From Cytophagales bacterium (GTDB lineage Bacteria; Bacteroidota; Bacteroidia; Cytophagales; Cyclobacteriaceae): 54,026 nt of DNA. The notes under the pieces were generated by a model. That model was not told the DNA's origin, ran no database searches, and saw nothing but the letters and a program-made list of their open reading frames with translations. The DNA lies in contig JAKSDO010000241.1 of assembly GCA_022360055.1 (NCBI GenBank), forward strand, positions 1-54,026, read 5' to 3'. The position numbers were made by a program, and so were the translations under genes. Within the stretch, counting starts at the first letter, position 1. The number at the start of each line of letters is the position of its first letter. Below are positions 44,530 through 53,348 of this stretch, one piece after another.

Positions 44530-44840
44530 CTTATCAGCAAATTTCCTTTCGGTTTCAGGTTGGCCCACTGCATTTGTTAAAGAACCCTTATCCCAAAACT
44601 CTCCACCCCGTTATCACTCCTTCACTTCCGGACACTTAGAAAACACCTCTCTGGCTATTATACTTTCTATTGTTCTCACCATTTTTGGTCACATTATAAC
44701 CTGGCATTTTCTGAACCAGGAAATGTACATGATCATTATCTGTCCCAACTTCCAAAACCTTCATCCCAAATTCACCACCTATTGCCATAACCATTGTAAA
44801 AATTACAGATGTGATCTGCTGGAAACCTAAATAATGACTT
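44530..44840 (-). pseudogene. IS200/IS605-like Y1 transposase remnant
   Basis: Three pieces of a TnpA HUH transposase can be read on the minus strand. The first is GGEFGMKVLEVGTDNDHVHFLVQKMPGYNVTK, with the HVH of the HUH motif at 44722-44730. After a frame change of one base comes MVRTIESIIAREVFSKCPEVKE. After two stop codons comes RGGEFWDKGSLTNAVGQPETE. These match the order HUH, IIKSxxAREIF, WGGEFWxxGYFxxTVG of the family. The 5' third and the Tyr region are missing. It is a dead insertion sequence inside the island. Confidence 0.75.
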
Positions 44841-44911
44841 TTATCAATAAAAGAATAAAAAAGTATTATTGAAATAATGAATTTAATAGCTACTAATATG
44901 ATTTTTGATTG

Positions 44912-46396
44912 CTATCGCCCAAGACACCTAAAAACTGCCCAACACTCTGGAGTGGTGAAAAGTTCGTTTGGTAAATTCCAAAGAGATTCTTGTAATTCTT
45001 GAATATTGATTCGTACTTCTTTGGGCAATTTACTTAGCTGTTCACTTTTTAGCAGAAATTGCTTCCATCGTCCTTTCCTAAGCATTCCCTGCATGGAGGT
45101 TAATCCACGATCAGGTGTGACCTGTCCGGAAATAAACCAACTTGCTAATAGATATGTAGTTAAAGCAGCTAATGTATCAGGGACTGCCCAAAGAGTTCCA
45201 ATTACTGTTTTAGCCCCGGCAATTCTAAATGCCATATCTATTCCATAATAATCCTCCCAACCTTGATTAATATTTCCATCAAGAGCAGTTTCGCAAGCGG
45301 CCAAAATAACAACTGGCCTGCTATATAGAGTCCAATCCTTTATGATATCAGCAGTTACTTTGCTGCCACTTATTTCGAGATAACTATATTGCCAACCTCT
45401 CATACTTGTTCTTCCATGTGCACTCCAGCTTAACCAAATGCAATCAGAAAAATCTTCATCAAACTCTGTTATAACTTTTTTTACTAGAACTTTTATATTT
45501 TGAGATCTCAACTGCTGCTTAATCACATTAAGATTATTTTTTTCAAATTCAAGCCACTTTAGATTCGATGTGTCATCCTTAATTGCTATTAACTTTGGAG
45601 ATCTTCCTTTTTTATTTTTTCTCTTAAACTCATTGAACGCAAGTTGGCCTGAAAAAATCAATTCGCATAATGATGTTGAATAACTCATGACTTTAACATA
45701 GTCATGGATATATTCACCATTTCTAATTGGAATAGCATGGAGCGGCAGGAAGTTAATTAGTCTGTCCGGGAGGAATATCACCTCCGTCGGGGCATGAGGA
45801 TTCAATAATAATGATAGGATATGAGCCCCTAAAAATTGTAGATCTTTCCGAATAGATTCAAAACTAAAATTTCCTCCTAATACTTTATTTGTATTTGTCT
45901 CGAGACTGAATTTGAATTCATCCTTTAATCCAACCATATATGATAAACCATATAAAATGTTGCCATAACCGACGATACCTCCATAACCTTTTCTTTTGCC
46001 ACCATTCCTTGCAGCAAAAATTGCCAGACGATTTTCAGTTAAAAAATGGAAAGTTATTATTGTAGTATCATGCTGTCGCTTATTTAAAAATTGAGCAACA
46101 TCTATCGGCGAAACTACTGCATCAAGAAAGGCAATAGTGTCAAGTCCTGACATATGTGCTTCATGCCTTAGCAATTCATGGGAGGAAGCCACAGACTTAG
46201 CAGCATTAAGTGCACAGAATGTTTCATCAATTGAAACACGTCCGCATTTCATGTCGTCCAACATAGCAATGGAGCTATTCCTCAGCAATTCTGTATTATC
46301 CTTTATAAATGCCTGACGTTCTTCATAATCAAGCATTACACCAGCCATTTGAATTACTTCCCAAAATTTGCGTACATATTCAGGTAACTCATTCAT
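44912..46396 (-). CDS. CHAT-domain (caspase-like) protease
   Basis: A 494-residue soluble protein. The C-terminal ~330 residues are a CHAT (caspase HetF associated with TPRs) peptidase: FLPDRLINFLPLHAIPI, then SWSAHGRTS with catalytic His327, ILAACETAL with catalytic Cys368, and GAKTVIGTLWAVPD. Both residues of the dyad are present, so it should be active. The N-terminal ~150 residues are helical and without TPR repeats that I can see, so they may be a sensor or adaptor. It starts 31 bp after a PD-(D/E)xK nuclease gene in the same direction. CHAT proteases act in bacterial immunity and programmed cell death, so a two-gene defence unit is a reasonable inference. Confidence 0.85.
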   Translation of the reverse strand: MNELPEYVRKFWEVIQMAGVMLDYEERQAFIKDNTELLRNSSIAMLDDMKCGRVSIDETFCALNAAKSVASSHELLRHEAHMSGLDTIAFLDAVVSPIDVAQFLNKRQHDTTIITFHFLTENRLAIFAARNGGKRKGYGGIVGYGNILYGLSYMVGLKDEFKFSLETNTNKVLGGNFSFESIRKDLQFLGAHILSLLLNPHAPTEVIFLPDRLINFLPLHAIPIRNGEYIHDYVKVMSYSTSLCELIFSGQLAFNEFKRKNKKGRSPKLIAIKDDTSNLKWLEFEKNNLNVIKQQLRSQNIKVLVKKVITEFDEDFSDCIWLSWSAHGRTSMRGWQYSYLEISGSKVTADIIKDWTLYSRPVVILAACETALDGNINQGWEDYYGIDMAFRIAGAKTVIGTLWAVPDTLAALTTYLLASWFISGQVTPDRGLTSMQGMLRKGRWKQFLLKSEQLSKLPKEVRINIQELQESLWNLPNELFTTPECWAVFRCLGR

Positions 46397-46427
46397 TTTA
46401 CCTTTTGAAAATTGATCGTTTTTTTAT

Positions 46428-46955
46428 TCAATTAAATAATATATTTTGAAGTTGATGTGTATCACGATCCAAGGTCGTTGTATTAAGCACTTCTGGATCT
46501 GAAAAAACAATCCAAGAGATAATAGGAAGATTGATGTCATTACTATCATCAGCTTTATTTCGTGTTTTCCAAGTCAGTTCGTCCTTACTAACCCTAATAA
46601 GAGCAATCCCATGTTTTGAGGCATAATCAATTGCTCCTTTTTGATAGTTTGATGTTGAAAAAATAATTCCTTTCTGAGCACCTATGGTACGAATTCGATC
46701 ATTAAGTACCTGAACCACATCACGCTTTATAGAATAATGATGACACTTGCATTCAACCAATACCTTAAAATTTGTACCAAATACCTCAAAACAAGCCACA
46801 ACATCTATCTCATACTCACCATCTAAACCAATAAGTTTAGCTCTATGTTCTGCTTTAAAATTAGTTAGGTCCTTCCCTAGATTGGAGAGCAATTTGTAAA
46901 CATGCTTTTCGAATTGAATTGGAGAGAGTAAGGGACAGGTTGAATGAGATTCCAT
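46428..46955 (-). CDS. Mrr-like PD-(D/E)xK restriction endonuclease domain protein
   Basis: A 175-residue nuclease, with start at the ATG at 46955 (the TTG at 47003 adds 16 unconvincing residues). The restriction-endonuclease-like core is complete: a first helix with Glu16 (FEKHVYKLL), Asp51 in GEYEIDVV, the ECK motif (Glu68, Lys70) in VLVECKC, and the Mrr_cat segment GIIFSTSNYQKGAIDYASKHGIALI. There is no DNA-recognition or methylase domain, and no methyltransferase gene nearby, so classical restriction-modification is unlikely. The C-terminal ~45 residues are unassigned. It lies upstream of the CHAT protease gene by 31 bp, within the island's right end. Confidence 0.85.
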   Translation of the reverse strand: MESHSTCPLLSPIQFEKHVYKLLSNLGKDLTNFKAEHRAKLIGLDGEYEIDVVACFEVFGTNFKVLVECKCHHYSIKRDVVQVLNDRIRTIGAQKGIIFSTSNYQKGAIDYASKHGIALIRVSKDELTWKTRNKADDSNDINLPIISWIVFSDPEVLNTTTLDRDTHQLQNILFN

Positions 46956-48129
46956 TTCTATAGATTTTTTCTCTATTGCATAATGCAGTATTGAACTAAT
47001 CAACTTATATCTATAAGATAGTCTATTTTGATCAATAATTTATGATGAATTATGAAAAATGGATACTTTCGCTACCTAGTGAAAGAACTGGGGGAGGCTA
47101 CATAATAGTGAATGCTTTAATCCCATCAAATATGGGTAGATTTTTGCCACTTATTTTTAATGGGCGAAAAAAGACACGTACTTTATATTGATTTTGAAAC
47201 TTTAAATTCTAATATTTTGAGGAGGCAATGAATTTTTCCATTTTTTACTAACATTGACCTATCAGTAAAGAAGTTTATTTGGATAGCTTAAATACTCAAA
47301 ATGATTCCGAAAGTCAATAAAATTTGCCCAATTTTACTTATACTTACGCTACAGTTTTTTCCCATCAAGTTAATTCATTTGGTATCAAAATGCAGGTGAG
47401 TTAACCGGTGAGTCTCAATAAATAGCTCATTGTAAAAAATTGGAAAATAGAGGGTTATGGATTACGTTGTAATCCCGCCGCCCCAACAAAACCCACTGAT
47501 AGTCAGTGGGTTGTATTTTTTGCGGATATATTTTCAAATACTTATTGACATTGTCTAAAAAGGCTAACTCTAATTAAGTATTGTCAACCGCTACTCGTTG
47601 ATCCTTCTTATTAGGAAAAAACGGCAATTCTATTGCCTTCTTTCAGTATAACCATCTCATAGAGGATCAAGTCGGGATTCTTACTTGTTGAGGCTTATGT
47701 CCCAGAACCGCAACCTACATTTACTATAATAGATTAATGCACTAAGCTCAATTTTTCAATTCGTAGTTAGTACATCTCCCACATCCAGTAGCCATCTGTA
47801 AATATCAGGTCAAATCAATATATTGTGAACATAGTAACATTATCTTGGTAAATTTTCTGTTTCTATATTCCCCCGACCTACACGCCTTTCTCTGTTAACA
47901 GCATAGTTTTCGTAATTCGTATTTTTCACAAAAACATAAAGCATAGTTTTTTAGTAATAATGATAAACTTAATAGTCAGAATATTTTAAAATTATGACAA
48001 ATGGCATGTTTTTAATGCTACTTCTTGATTTCCTTTGCAGTGAAAATTCAGATCAACTGATAAGATAAGTTTACGTATTAAATTAAAAGGAATTTATTAT
48101 TGTGAAAAATCACCTTTAAAAGTAAATGA
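46956..48129. other. 1.2-kb gap spanning the right island edge
   Basis: The left ~500 bp is AT-rich promoter DNA of the nuclease/protease unit with no ORF. The partial tRNA copy and hairpin at 47471-47521 mark the island end. The remaining ~600 bp to the carboxyltransferase gene hold no ORF or repeat that I can support. Confidence 0.55.
47471..47521 (+). other. putative attR: tRNA 3'-end copy plus terminator
   Basis: AATCCCGCCGCCCCAAC (47471-47487) repeats the last 17 bases around the tRNA-Pro 3' end with two mismatches. It is followed by ACCCACTGA-TAG-TCAGTGGGT (47491-47511) and a T-rich tail, a hairpin of the kind that follows tRNA genes. The simplest reading is that this is the original DNA downstream of the tRNA, displaced 15 kb by insertion. 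Confidence 0.6.
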
Positions 48130-49686
48130 ATGACAGTAGCGGAAAAGATAGAATTATTAAAGCAAAAAAGAGAGCAGGCTCAACTCATGGGAGGCAAGGA
48201 CAGAATTGCCAAACAGAAGAAGAAGGGTAAGCTTACGGCACGAAAGAGAATTGATTTACTTTTTGATAAAGATACCTTTCGTGAGGTTGATATGTTCGTA
48301 AAGCATCGTTGCATAAATTTTGGTCTTGAAAAGGAAGAAATCACTTCAGATGCAGTAATTGTAGGACATGGAAAAGTAAATGGCAGGGTTGTTTTTGCAT
48401 TTTCTCAGGATTTCACGTCCAGGGGGGGGTCATTAGGTGAGATGCACGCAGCGAAAATCTGCAAGATCATGGATTTGGCAGTAAAAGCGGGAAGTCCGGT
48501 TGTTGGCCTCAATGATTCAGGTGGAGCCAGAGTAGAAGAAGGAGTGGATGCGCTAAGGGCTTATGGAGATATCTTTAGGAGAAATGCGAAAGCCTCTGGT
48601 GTTATACCTCAAATATCGGCCATTATGGGGCCATGCGCAGGAGGAGCAGTTTATTCGCCTGCCATGACTGATTTTGTCTTTATGGTTAAGAAGAATAGTC
48701 ATATGTTCATCACCAGTCCCTATGTAATCAAGACTGTGACAGGAGAGGAGACTACCTTTGAGGATCTTGGTGGGGCGATGGCTCACAACACCAAGAGTGG
48801 AAATGCACACTTTGCCTGTGAAAACGACGAAGAAACCATAGAGTCGATTCGTGAATTGCTAGACTACTTGCCCAGCAATAATCTTGAAGAGGCGCCGGAT
48901 ATCATGATGGATGACGACCCGGCCAGAACTTGTGATGAGCTGGATACTATCATTCCTGAAGATGCCAAGATGCCATATGATATGAAAACCGTCATAGAAT
49001 CTGTACTGGACCAGGGTCATTTTTTTGAGGTACATCAGCACTATGCTGAAAATGCCATAGTAGGATTTGGTCGGCTAAATAATAAATCAGTAGGCGTGAT
49101 CGGAAATCAGCCACTTGTGCAGGCCGGTTGCCTTGACATTGATGCTTCCGATAAAATAAGTCGTTTTGTTCGTACTTGTGATGCATTTAATGTGCCCATC
49201 ATCACTTTCGTGGATGTGCCGGGCTATCTCCCAGGTGTTCAGCAAGAGTTAGGTGGTATCATTCGGCATGGAGCCAAGCTCCTGTGGAGCTATTCAGAAG
49301 CATCGGTTCCCAAGTTTACCGTGGTCACAAGGAAGGACTATGGTGGAGCATATCTTGCCATGTGTGCCAAATCCTTAGGTGCAGACATGGTATTTGCGTG
49401 GCCTACTGCAGAGATCGCAGTGATGGGCGCAAAAGGAGCAGTAGAAGTTATATCTACTTACAGAAGTGAGATCAATAAGGCCGAGGACAAAGAGGCTGCA
49501 AGAGCAGAAAAAATTGAAGAGTATGAGAAGGCTTTTAGCGTACCTTACCTGGCTGCAGAAAGAGGATATATTGATGCAGTGATCATCCCTCACGAAACAA
49601 GGATTTGTCTCATTGAGGCTTTGGATGCAATGGCATCGAAAACTGAAGTTTCACCACCGAAAAAGCATGGAAATATTCCTTTGTAA
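48130..49686 (+). CDS. acyl-CoA carboxyltransferase (transcarboxylase 12S / MmdA-type)
   Basis: Carboxyltransferase subunit of 518 residues of the propionyl-CoA carboxylase beta / methylmalonyl-CoA decarboxylase alpha / transcarboxylase 12S family. The crotonase-fold halves show GGSLGEMHAAKICKIMDLA, GLNDSGGARVEEGVDAL, the oxyanion-type MGPCAGGAVYSPAMTDF, and in the second half FVDVPGYLPGVQQELGGIIRHGAKLL and GGAYLAMCAKSLGAD. It transfers a carboxyl group between biotin and an acyl-CoA, most likely methylmalonyl-/propionyl-CoA. The next two genes supply a small subunit and a biotin-carrying 5S-type subunit. No biotin carboxylase gene is in view. Confidence 0.9.
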   Translation: MTVAEKIELLKQKREQAQLMGGKDRIAKQKKKGKLTARKRIDLLFDKDTFREVDMFVKHRCINFGLEKEEITSDAVIVGHGKVNGRVVFAFSQDFTSRGGSLGEMHAAKICKIMDLAVKAGSPVVGLNDSGGARVEEGVDALRAYGDIFRRNAKASGVIPQISAIMGPCAGGAVYSPAMTDFVFMVKKNSHMFITSPYVIKTVTGEETTFEDLGGAMAHNTKSGNAHFACENDEETIESIRELLDYLPSNNLEEAPDIMMDDDPARTCDELDTIIPEDAKMPYDMKTVIESVLDQGHFFEVHQHYAENAIVGFGRLNNKSVGVIGNQPLVQAGCLDIDASDKISRFVRTCDAFNVPIITFVDVPGYLPGVQQELGGIIRHGAKLLWSYSEASVPKFTVVTRKDYGGAYLAMCAKSLGADMVFAWPTAEIAVMGAKGAVEVISTYRSEINKAEDKEAARAEKIEEYEKAFSVPYLAAERGYIDAVIIPHETRICLIEALDAMASKTEVSPPKKHGNIPL

Positions 49687-49744
49687 ATGCTACCAAGTGG
49701 TTCGAACGGCACCATATTTTTACCAACGTCAAAAACTTAAGAAG

Positions 49745-50032
49745 ATGAAAGTTACAATCGAAAAAAATTCAAACAACTTAAAAAGTTTATCAAACAAAGG
49801 GCTTGAAATGACAAAAAGAGAAAAACTGAAAAAAGTAGTTGCAGTAGCAGTAGCCTACTATTTGGAAGAGGAGCAAAAAAGTGCCTTATCATTGACAAAT
49901 GGTGGAGCAAATAGAAGGTGGGTAAGTACCCGACAAGCAATGCATATGAGAGAGAGAACCATGGTGCAGCAGCGCGGACGTATGGCAAGCACAAGGACTT
50001 TATTCAGACGAACAGAAACAGCAGCAAGTTAA
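49745..50032 (+). CDS. small acyl-CoA carboxylase-associated protein
   Basis: A 95-residue soluble protein between the two large subunit genes. I start it at the ATG at 49745, 58 bp after the first gene; the upstream codons of the frame overlap that gene. The middle reads KLKKVVAVAVAYYLEEEQ and then ANRRWVSTRQAMHMRERTMVQQRGR. This Ala/Val helix followed by a W...R..QM..R tail resembles the C-terminal region of OadG/PccE-like accessory subunits, but there is no membrane helix, so it is not a sodium-pump gamma subunit. A role in complex assembly is an inference. Confidence 0.6.
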   Translation: MKVTIEKNSNNLKSLSNKGLEMTKREKLKKVVAVAVAYYLEEEQKSALSLTNGGANRRWVSTRQAMHMRERTMVQQRGRMASTRTLFRRTETAAS

Positions 50033-50174
50033 TGCCAATTGGCAGCAGGTTGCCATGAATTATAGGCCGGTGTAGGGGCATAGAAAAATCATTGGCAGCC
50101 ATCAATTCTATTCGTAAACATTTTCTTAGATACAAACAGTTATCACCATAACTAAAATTTTAAAATCAGATAAG

Positions 50175-52082
50175 ATGAGTTATGACAATCATGGCGTACT
50201 CGGAATGACCGAGGTGCGATATAATGCAGATAGGCCAAAAGCTGAAAATCCAATCAAAATTAATGATGTAACACTTCGTGATGGGCATCAATCATTGTTC
50301 GCCACCAGGGGCCGAACTGAGGATATGATTCCTGTGGCCGAGATGATGGATGAGGTAGGTTTTAATGCCATGGAGACATGGGGTGGTGCAAGCTTTGATG
50401 CCATGCATCGATACCTGGGTGAGGATCCATGGGAGCGTTTGATCACGCTGAAAAAATATATCAAAAAGACTCCTTTTTCAATGCTGCTGAGAGGGCAGAA
50501 TGTTGTTGGTTACCGCAATTATGCTGACGATGTTGTCAGCGCCTTTGTACAAAGAGCCATTGATCACGGCATGGATATTTTTAGATGTTTTGATGCGCTC
50601 AATGACTACCGAAATTTTGAAACGGCGGCGAAAGTGATCAAAGATAATGGAAAGCATTTCCAGGGGGTGGTATGTTATACATTGACCGAACCTCGATTAG
50701 GTGGAAAAGTGTACAACATGGTTTATTACCTCAACAAAGTTCGTGAGCTCATTGATTTCGGAGTGGATTCTGTCTGTATCAAAGACATGGCCGGACTAAT
50801 TGCACCTTACGATATCTACAACATGATTCGTGAGATCAAAAAGTTTACGGATGTTCCAATCAATCTGCATACGCACTTCACGTCAGGCATGGGTGATCTC
50901 TCCATTTTTAAGGCTGTTGAAGCCGGGGTTGATATCGTGGATACTTGCATTGGTCCCTATGCGTATAGGACGTCACATCCTGCTGTAGAACCATTAATTA
51001 TGTCGCTTCTTGGCACCACGAGAGACTCAGGACTCGATATCAACAAAATAACAGCTATCGCTGATGAAATGGAAAAACACATTCCGAAATACAAGCACCT
51101 CGATAGCAGTCCGAAGTACTCCATCATTGATATCAATGTTCTGCTACATCAGACGCCAGGAGGTATGCTCTCCAATTTGGTCAATCAGCTAAAATCAATG
51201 GATGCACTTGATAAACTGGAGGAGGTATTCAGGCTCTTACCAAAAGTGAGAAAAGACCTAGGTAGTATTCCACTGGTAACACCTACATCACAAATTGTTG
51301 GGGTACAAACAGTTAACAATGTATTGTTTGATGAAGTAGAGGGAGAATATGCACAAATCACCAAAGAGGTAAAGGATCTTTGCTATGGACTTTATGGTAA
51401 GACAACACGAGATATAAATCCTGAAGTTCGCAAAAAAGCACTGAAAGACTACCCAAGAGGTGAAGAACCTATCGATCAGAGGCCGGGAAGTATCCTTGAG
51501 CCGGAGTTAGAAGAGGTTCAGAAAGACTTTGGAGAACTGGCCAAAAATATTGATGATGAAATCTTGTGCGCGCTTTACCCTGTGACAGGTAAACGATTTC
51601 TGAAGTGGAAATATGGTCTTAGTGAGGTACCACCGGAAGTAAAAGCCAAAACCTTGAGTAAGGTTGAAAAAGAAGAGGAACTTATTCGAAGAGCGTTAGC
51701 GGGAGAACTTACCGTTAAGAAAAATGGATTGTCACGGCAATTGGAAGTAAAAGTTGACGGAGAGACTTTTAGTGTGGAAATTGATGACCCAAATGCTGTA
51801 GCTCCAACACAATTCAGACCGCGAAAAACAAAGGGAGCGGCCAAGGAGATCGATCTTTCTGGAAAGCTTAGCGCCCCTCTACCTGGTATGATCATCGAAT
51901 ACAAGAAGCAAGTGGGAGATGAAGTCTCACCAGGTGAGACGGTGGTTGTTCTCGAAGCAATGAAAATGATGAATAATCTTGAATCTGCTGTAGGTGGTAT
52001 CGTGAAAGAAATCAAGTTTAGCTCCGGAGACTCTGTTTCGAAAGGGGATGTCCTAATGGTTATAGATCCTGATAAAAAATAA
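50175..52082 (+). CDS. 5S-type carboxyltransferase fused to biotin carrier domain
   Basis: A 635-residue protein joining a pyruvate/oxaloacetate carboxyltransferase barrel to a biotinyl domain. The N-terminal ~460 residues match transcarboxylase 5S, OadA and PycB: NDVTLRDGHQSLFATR (metal ligand Asp), VCIKDMAG (the carbamylated lysine), and NLHTHFTSGMG (His-x-His metal ligands). The last ~75 residues are a biotin carrier with EAMKMMNN, where the Lys is biotinylated, preceded by LSAPLPGMI. Together with the 12S-type gene this makes a transcarboxylase: methylmalonyl-CoA + pyruvate to propionyl-CoA + oxaloacetate. A pyruvate carboxylase or Na+ decarboxylase cannot be ruled out, but neither a biotin carboxylase nor an OadB is present. 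Confidence 0.88.
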   Translation: MSYDNHGVLGMTEVRYNADRPKAENPIKINDVTLRDGHQSLFATRGRTEDMIPVAEMMDEVGFNAMETWGGASFDAMHRYLGEDPWERLITLKKYIKKTPFSMLLRGQNVVGYRNYADDVVSAFVQRAIDHGMDIFRCFDALNDYRNFETAAKVIKDNGKHFQGVVCYTLTEPRLGGKVYNMVYYLNKVRELIDFGVDSVCIKDMAGLIAPYDIYNMIREIKKFTDVPINLHTHFTSGMGDLSIFKAVEAGVDIVDTCIGPYAYRTSHPAVEPLIMSLLGTTRDSGLDINKITAIADEMEKHIPKYKHLDSSPKYSIIDINVLLHQTPGGMLSNLVNQLKSMDALDKLEEVFRLLPKVRKDLGSIPLVTPTSQIVGVQTVNNVLFDEVEGEYAQITKEVKDLCYGLYGKTTRDINPEVRKKALKDYPRGEEPIDQRPGSILEPELEEVQKDFGELAKNIDDEILCALYPVTGKRFLKWKYGLSEVPPEVKAKTLSKVEKEEELIRRALAGELTVKKNGLSRQLEVKVDGETFSVEIDDPNAVAPTQFRPRKTKGAAKEIDLSGKLSAPLPGMIIEYKKQVGDEVSPGETVVVLEAMKMMNNLESAVGGIVKEIKFSSGDSVSKGDVLMVIDPDKK

Positions 52083-52128
52083 GATAACATAATTTAAGTA
52101 GGCACGAGTAAATGGCACCGTTAAATGG

Positions 52129-52560
52129 TTAGACTTGGATTTTCAGAAGGTTACTTGGAGCTTCTCCGCAATAATTTGAAAACTCTCTGGAAAATTCATG
52201 TTGTCGTTCCTAACAAAGATAATCTGCTACTTGTGATACATTGAGATTCGGATAGCTTAAAAGGCCTCTGGCTTCTTCCATTCGTATTTTTCGTGTACGT
52301 TTTTATGGAGTGGTTCTAGTGGCTTTTTTGCACGAATGTATAGTTGTCGCTCTGCTGTATCCTGCCATATCGGAAAGATGCTTTAATGTTGGCCTGAATG
52401 TTTTTTGCTTTCTGATTCATCTTTCCAAAGCCCACCATAACTCTTCTTTTTTGGGATACTTGGTAGAGCTCTTCAATTTCGCTTGAGATGTCCAGTAAAG
52501 CGCAAAACTTTTGTCAGGCTTTACATTATCACCATAGGATGAGAAACTTTAGAATAGTTT
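52129..52560 (-). pseudogene. AraC-family regulator with three in-frame stops
   Basis: One continuous minus-strand frame reads a full AraC helix-turn-helix module with stops at three points. The order is KKEELWWALER-TGA-IRKQKTFRPTLKHLSDMAGYSRAT, then TTP-TAA-KRTRKIRMEEARGLLSYPNLNVSQVADYLC-TAG, then ERQHEFSREFSNYCGEAPSNLL. These match the family pattern (RPxLxxLAxxAGxS, RMxxARxLL, VAxxLGF, FSREFxxxxGxxPS). No frameshift is needed through this stretch, but the stops kill the product. The N-terminal effector domain is not recognisable upstream. It has no visible relation to the carboxylase genes. Confidence 0.8.
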
Positions 52561-52722
52561 TTTAAATGCTACTTGTATTTCGTTGGTACCTTATTTTGGT
52601 TATATCAATAAAACTACCCTTGCAATTAATCAAATCTTTTAGAATAAGAATTTTTTTTGCTTCATTACTAGATGTGAACCACAATGATTGATTATCGCCT
52701 TTTCAAGTTTGTCAAAAATAAG

Positions 52723-52749
52723 GTAAAAGCCCCTCCGGGTAGAGGGGCT
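52723..52749 (-). terminator. terminator reading leftwards
   Basis: AGCCCCTC (52728-52735), a six-base loop and GAGGGGCT (52742-52749) form a perfect 8-bp stem. On the minus strand TTTT follows, so it ends transcripts coming from the operon at 52920-54026. Confidence 0.75.
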
Positions 52750-52919
52750 CACTATGATTATCATCAATTTGCCTTTCCAGTGGTACTCCGGTTCTGCTAT
52801 AGCCCTCGGAATATTCATAGATGTAATATTACAATACATATATCAGGCAATAGGTGTCCATCACTCAAGAGACGCGCAATTGCTTGTTCAAAAGAAGTCA
52901 ATCAAAGATAAATGGATGA

Positions 52920-53339
52920 TCAATCCTTTTTTTCAAATTGGATCTGACCATCAGGTAAAAAACAAGGGCTTGGCCTGAATTTTCTCAAATCATAATTTAA
53001 AGTGTCCTCATCAAATTTATCCGCATACTTTTCAAATACTATTTTTTCAGCTTGGAGGACCGAGTGTACGGTTGAGTCAGTTTTTGGTCCGTATATATCA
53101 CTCAGTTCTTTTAACTCATATTCAAGTAAATCAACCTGTGACGTATCGCAATAGTAGTTGACGTTTACCAGATGCGTTAACCATGCCTGTGATTGAGCAT
53201 CCCGCCCCTTTATTTTTTGGAGATGTTCATTGAATTTCTGCCTATTCTGAATTCTAAAACGAGGATTTTTAGGGATATTTACAAAATACCCCGACGCAAT
53301 GAATTGGGTTGTCTTTAATATTTTCCAAAGTTCTTTCAT
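52920..53339 (-). CDS. hypothetical protein of edge operon
   Basis: A 139-residue soluble protein from an ATG, rich in charged residues and mostly helical by eye. Segments such as SGYFVNIPKNPRFRIQNRQKF and WLTHLVNVNYYC give no family I know. It begins 9 bp after the stop of the preceding gene, so the two are one operon. No signal peptide or membrane helix is present. Confidence 0.55.
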   Translation of the reverse strand: MKELWKILKTTQFIASGYFVNIPKNPRFRIQNRQKFNEHLQKIKGRDAQSQAWLTHLVNVNYYCDTSQVDLLEYELKELSDIYGPKTDSTVHSVLQAEKIVFEKYADKFDEDTLNYDLRKFRPSPCFLPDGQIQFEKKD

Positions 53340-53348
53340 GGCGCAATA

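Larger units (their letters stand above)
52083..52919. other. gap with AraC pseudogene and terminator
   Basis: The region contains an AraC-family pseudogene (52129-52560) and a leftward terminator (52723-52749). The other ~300 bp show only short frames that I cannot support. Confidence 0.55.

Noticed and set aside
44403-44639. 78-codon plus-strand ORF upstream of the sigma gene
   Set aside because: Its right half is the reverse complement of the transposase remnant, whose reading on the minus strand matches a known family.
48130-52082. Na+-pumping oxaloacetate or methylmalonyl-CoA decarboxylase
   Set aside because: No OadB-type membrane beta subunit is present and the small protein lacks a membrane helix.
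52754-52978. 74-codon plus-strand ORF with one hydrophobic stretch
   Set aside because: It overlaps the end of the opposite-strand gene at 52920 and starts in a terminator region; no homology is visible.
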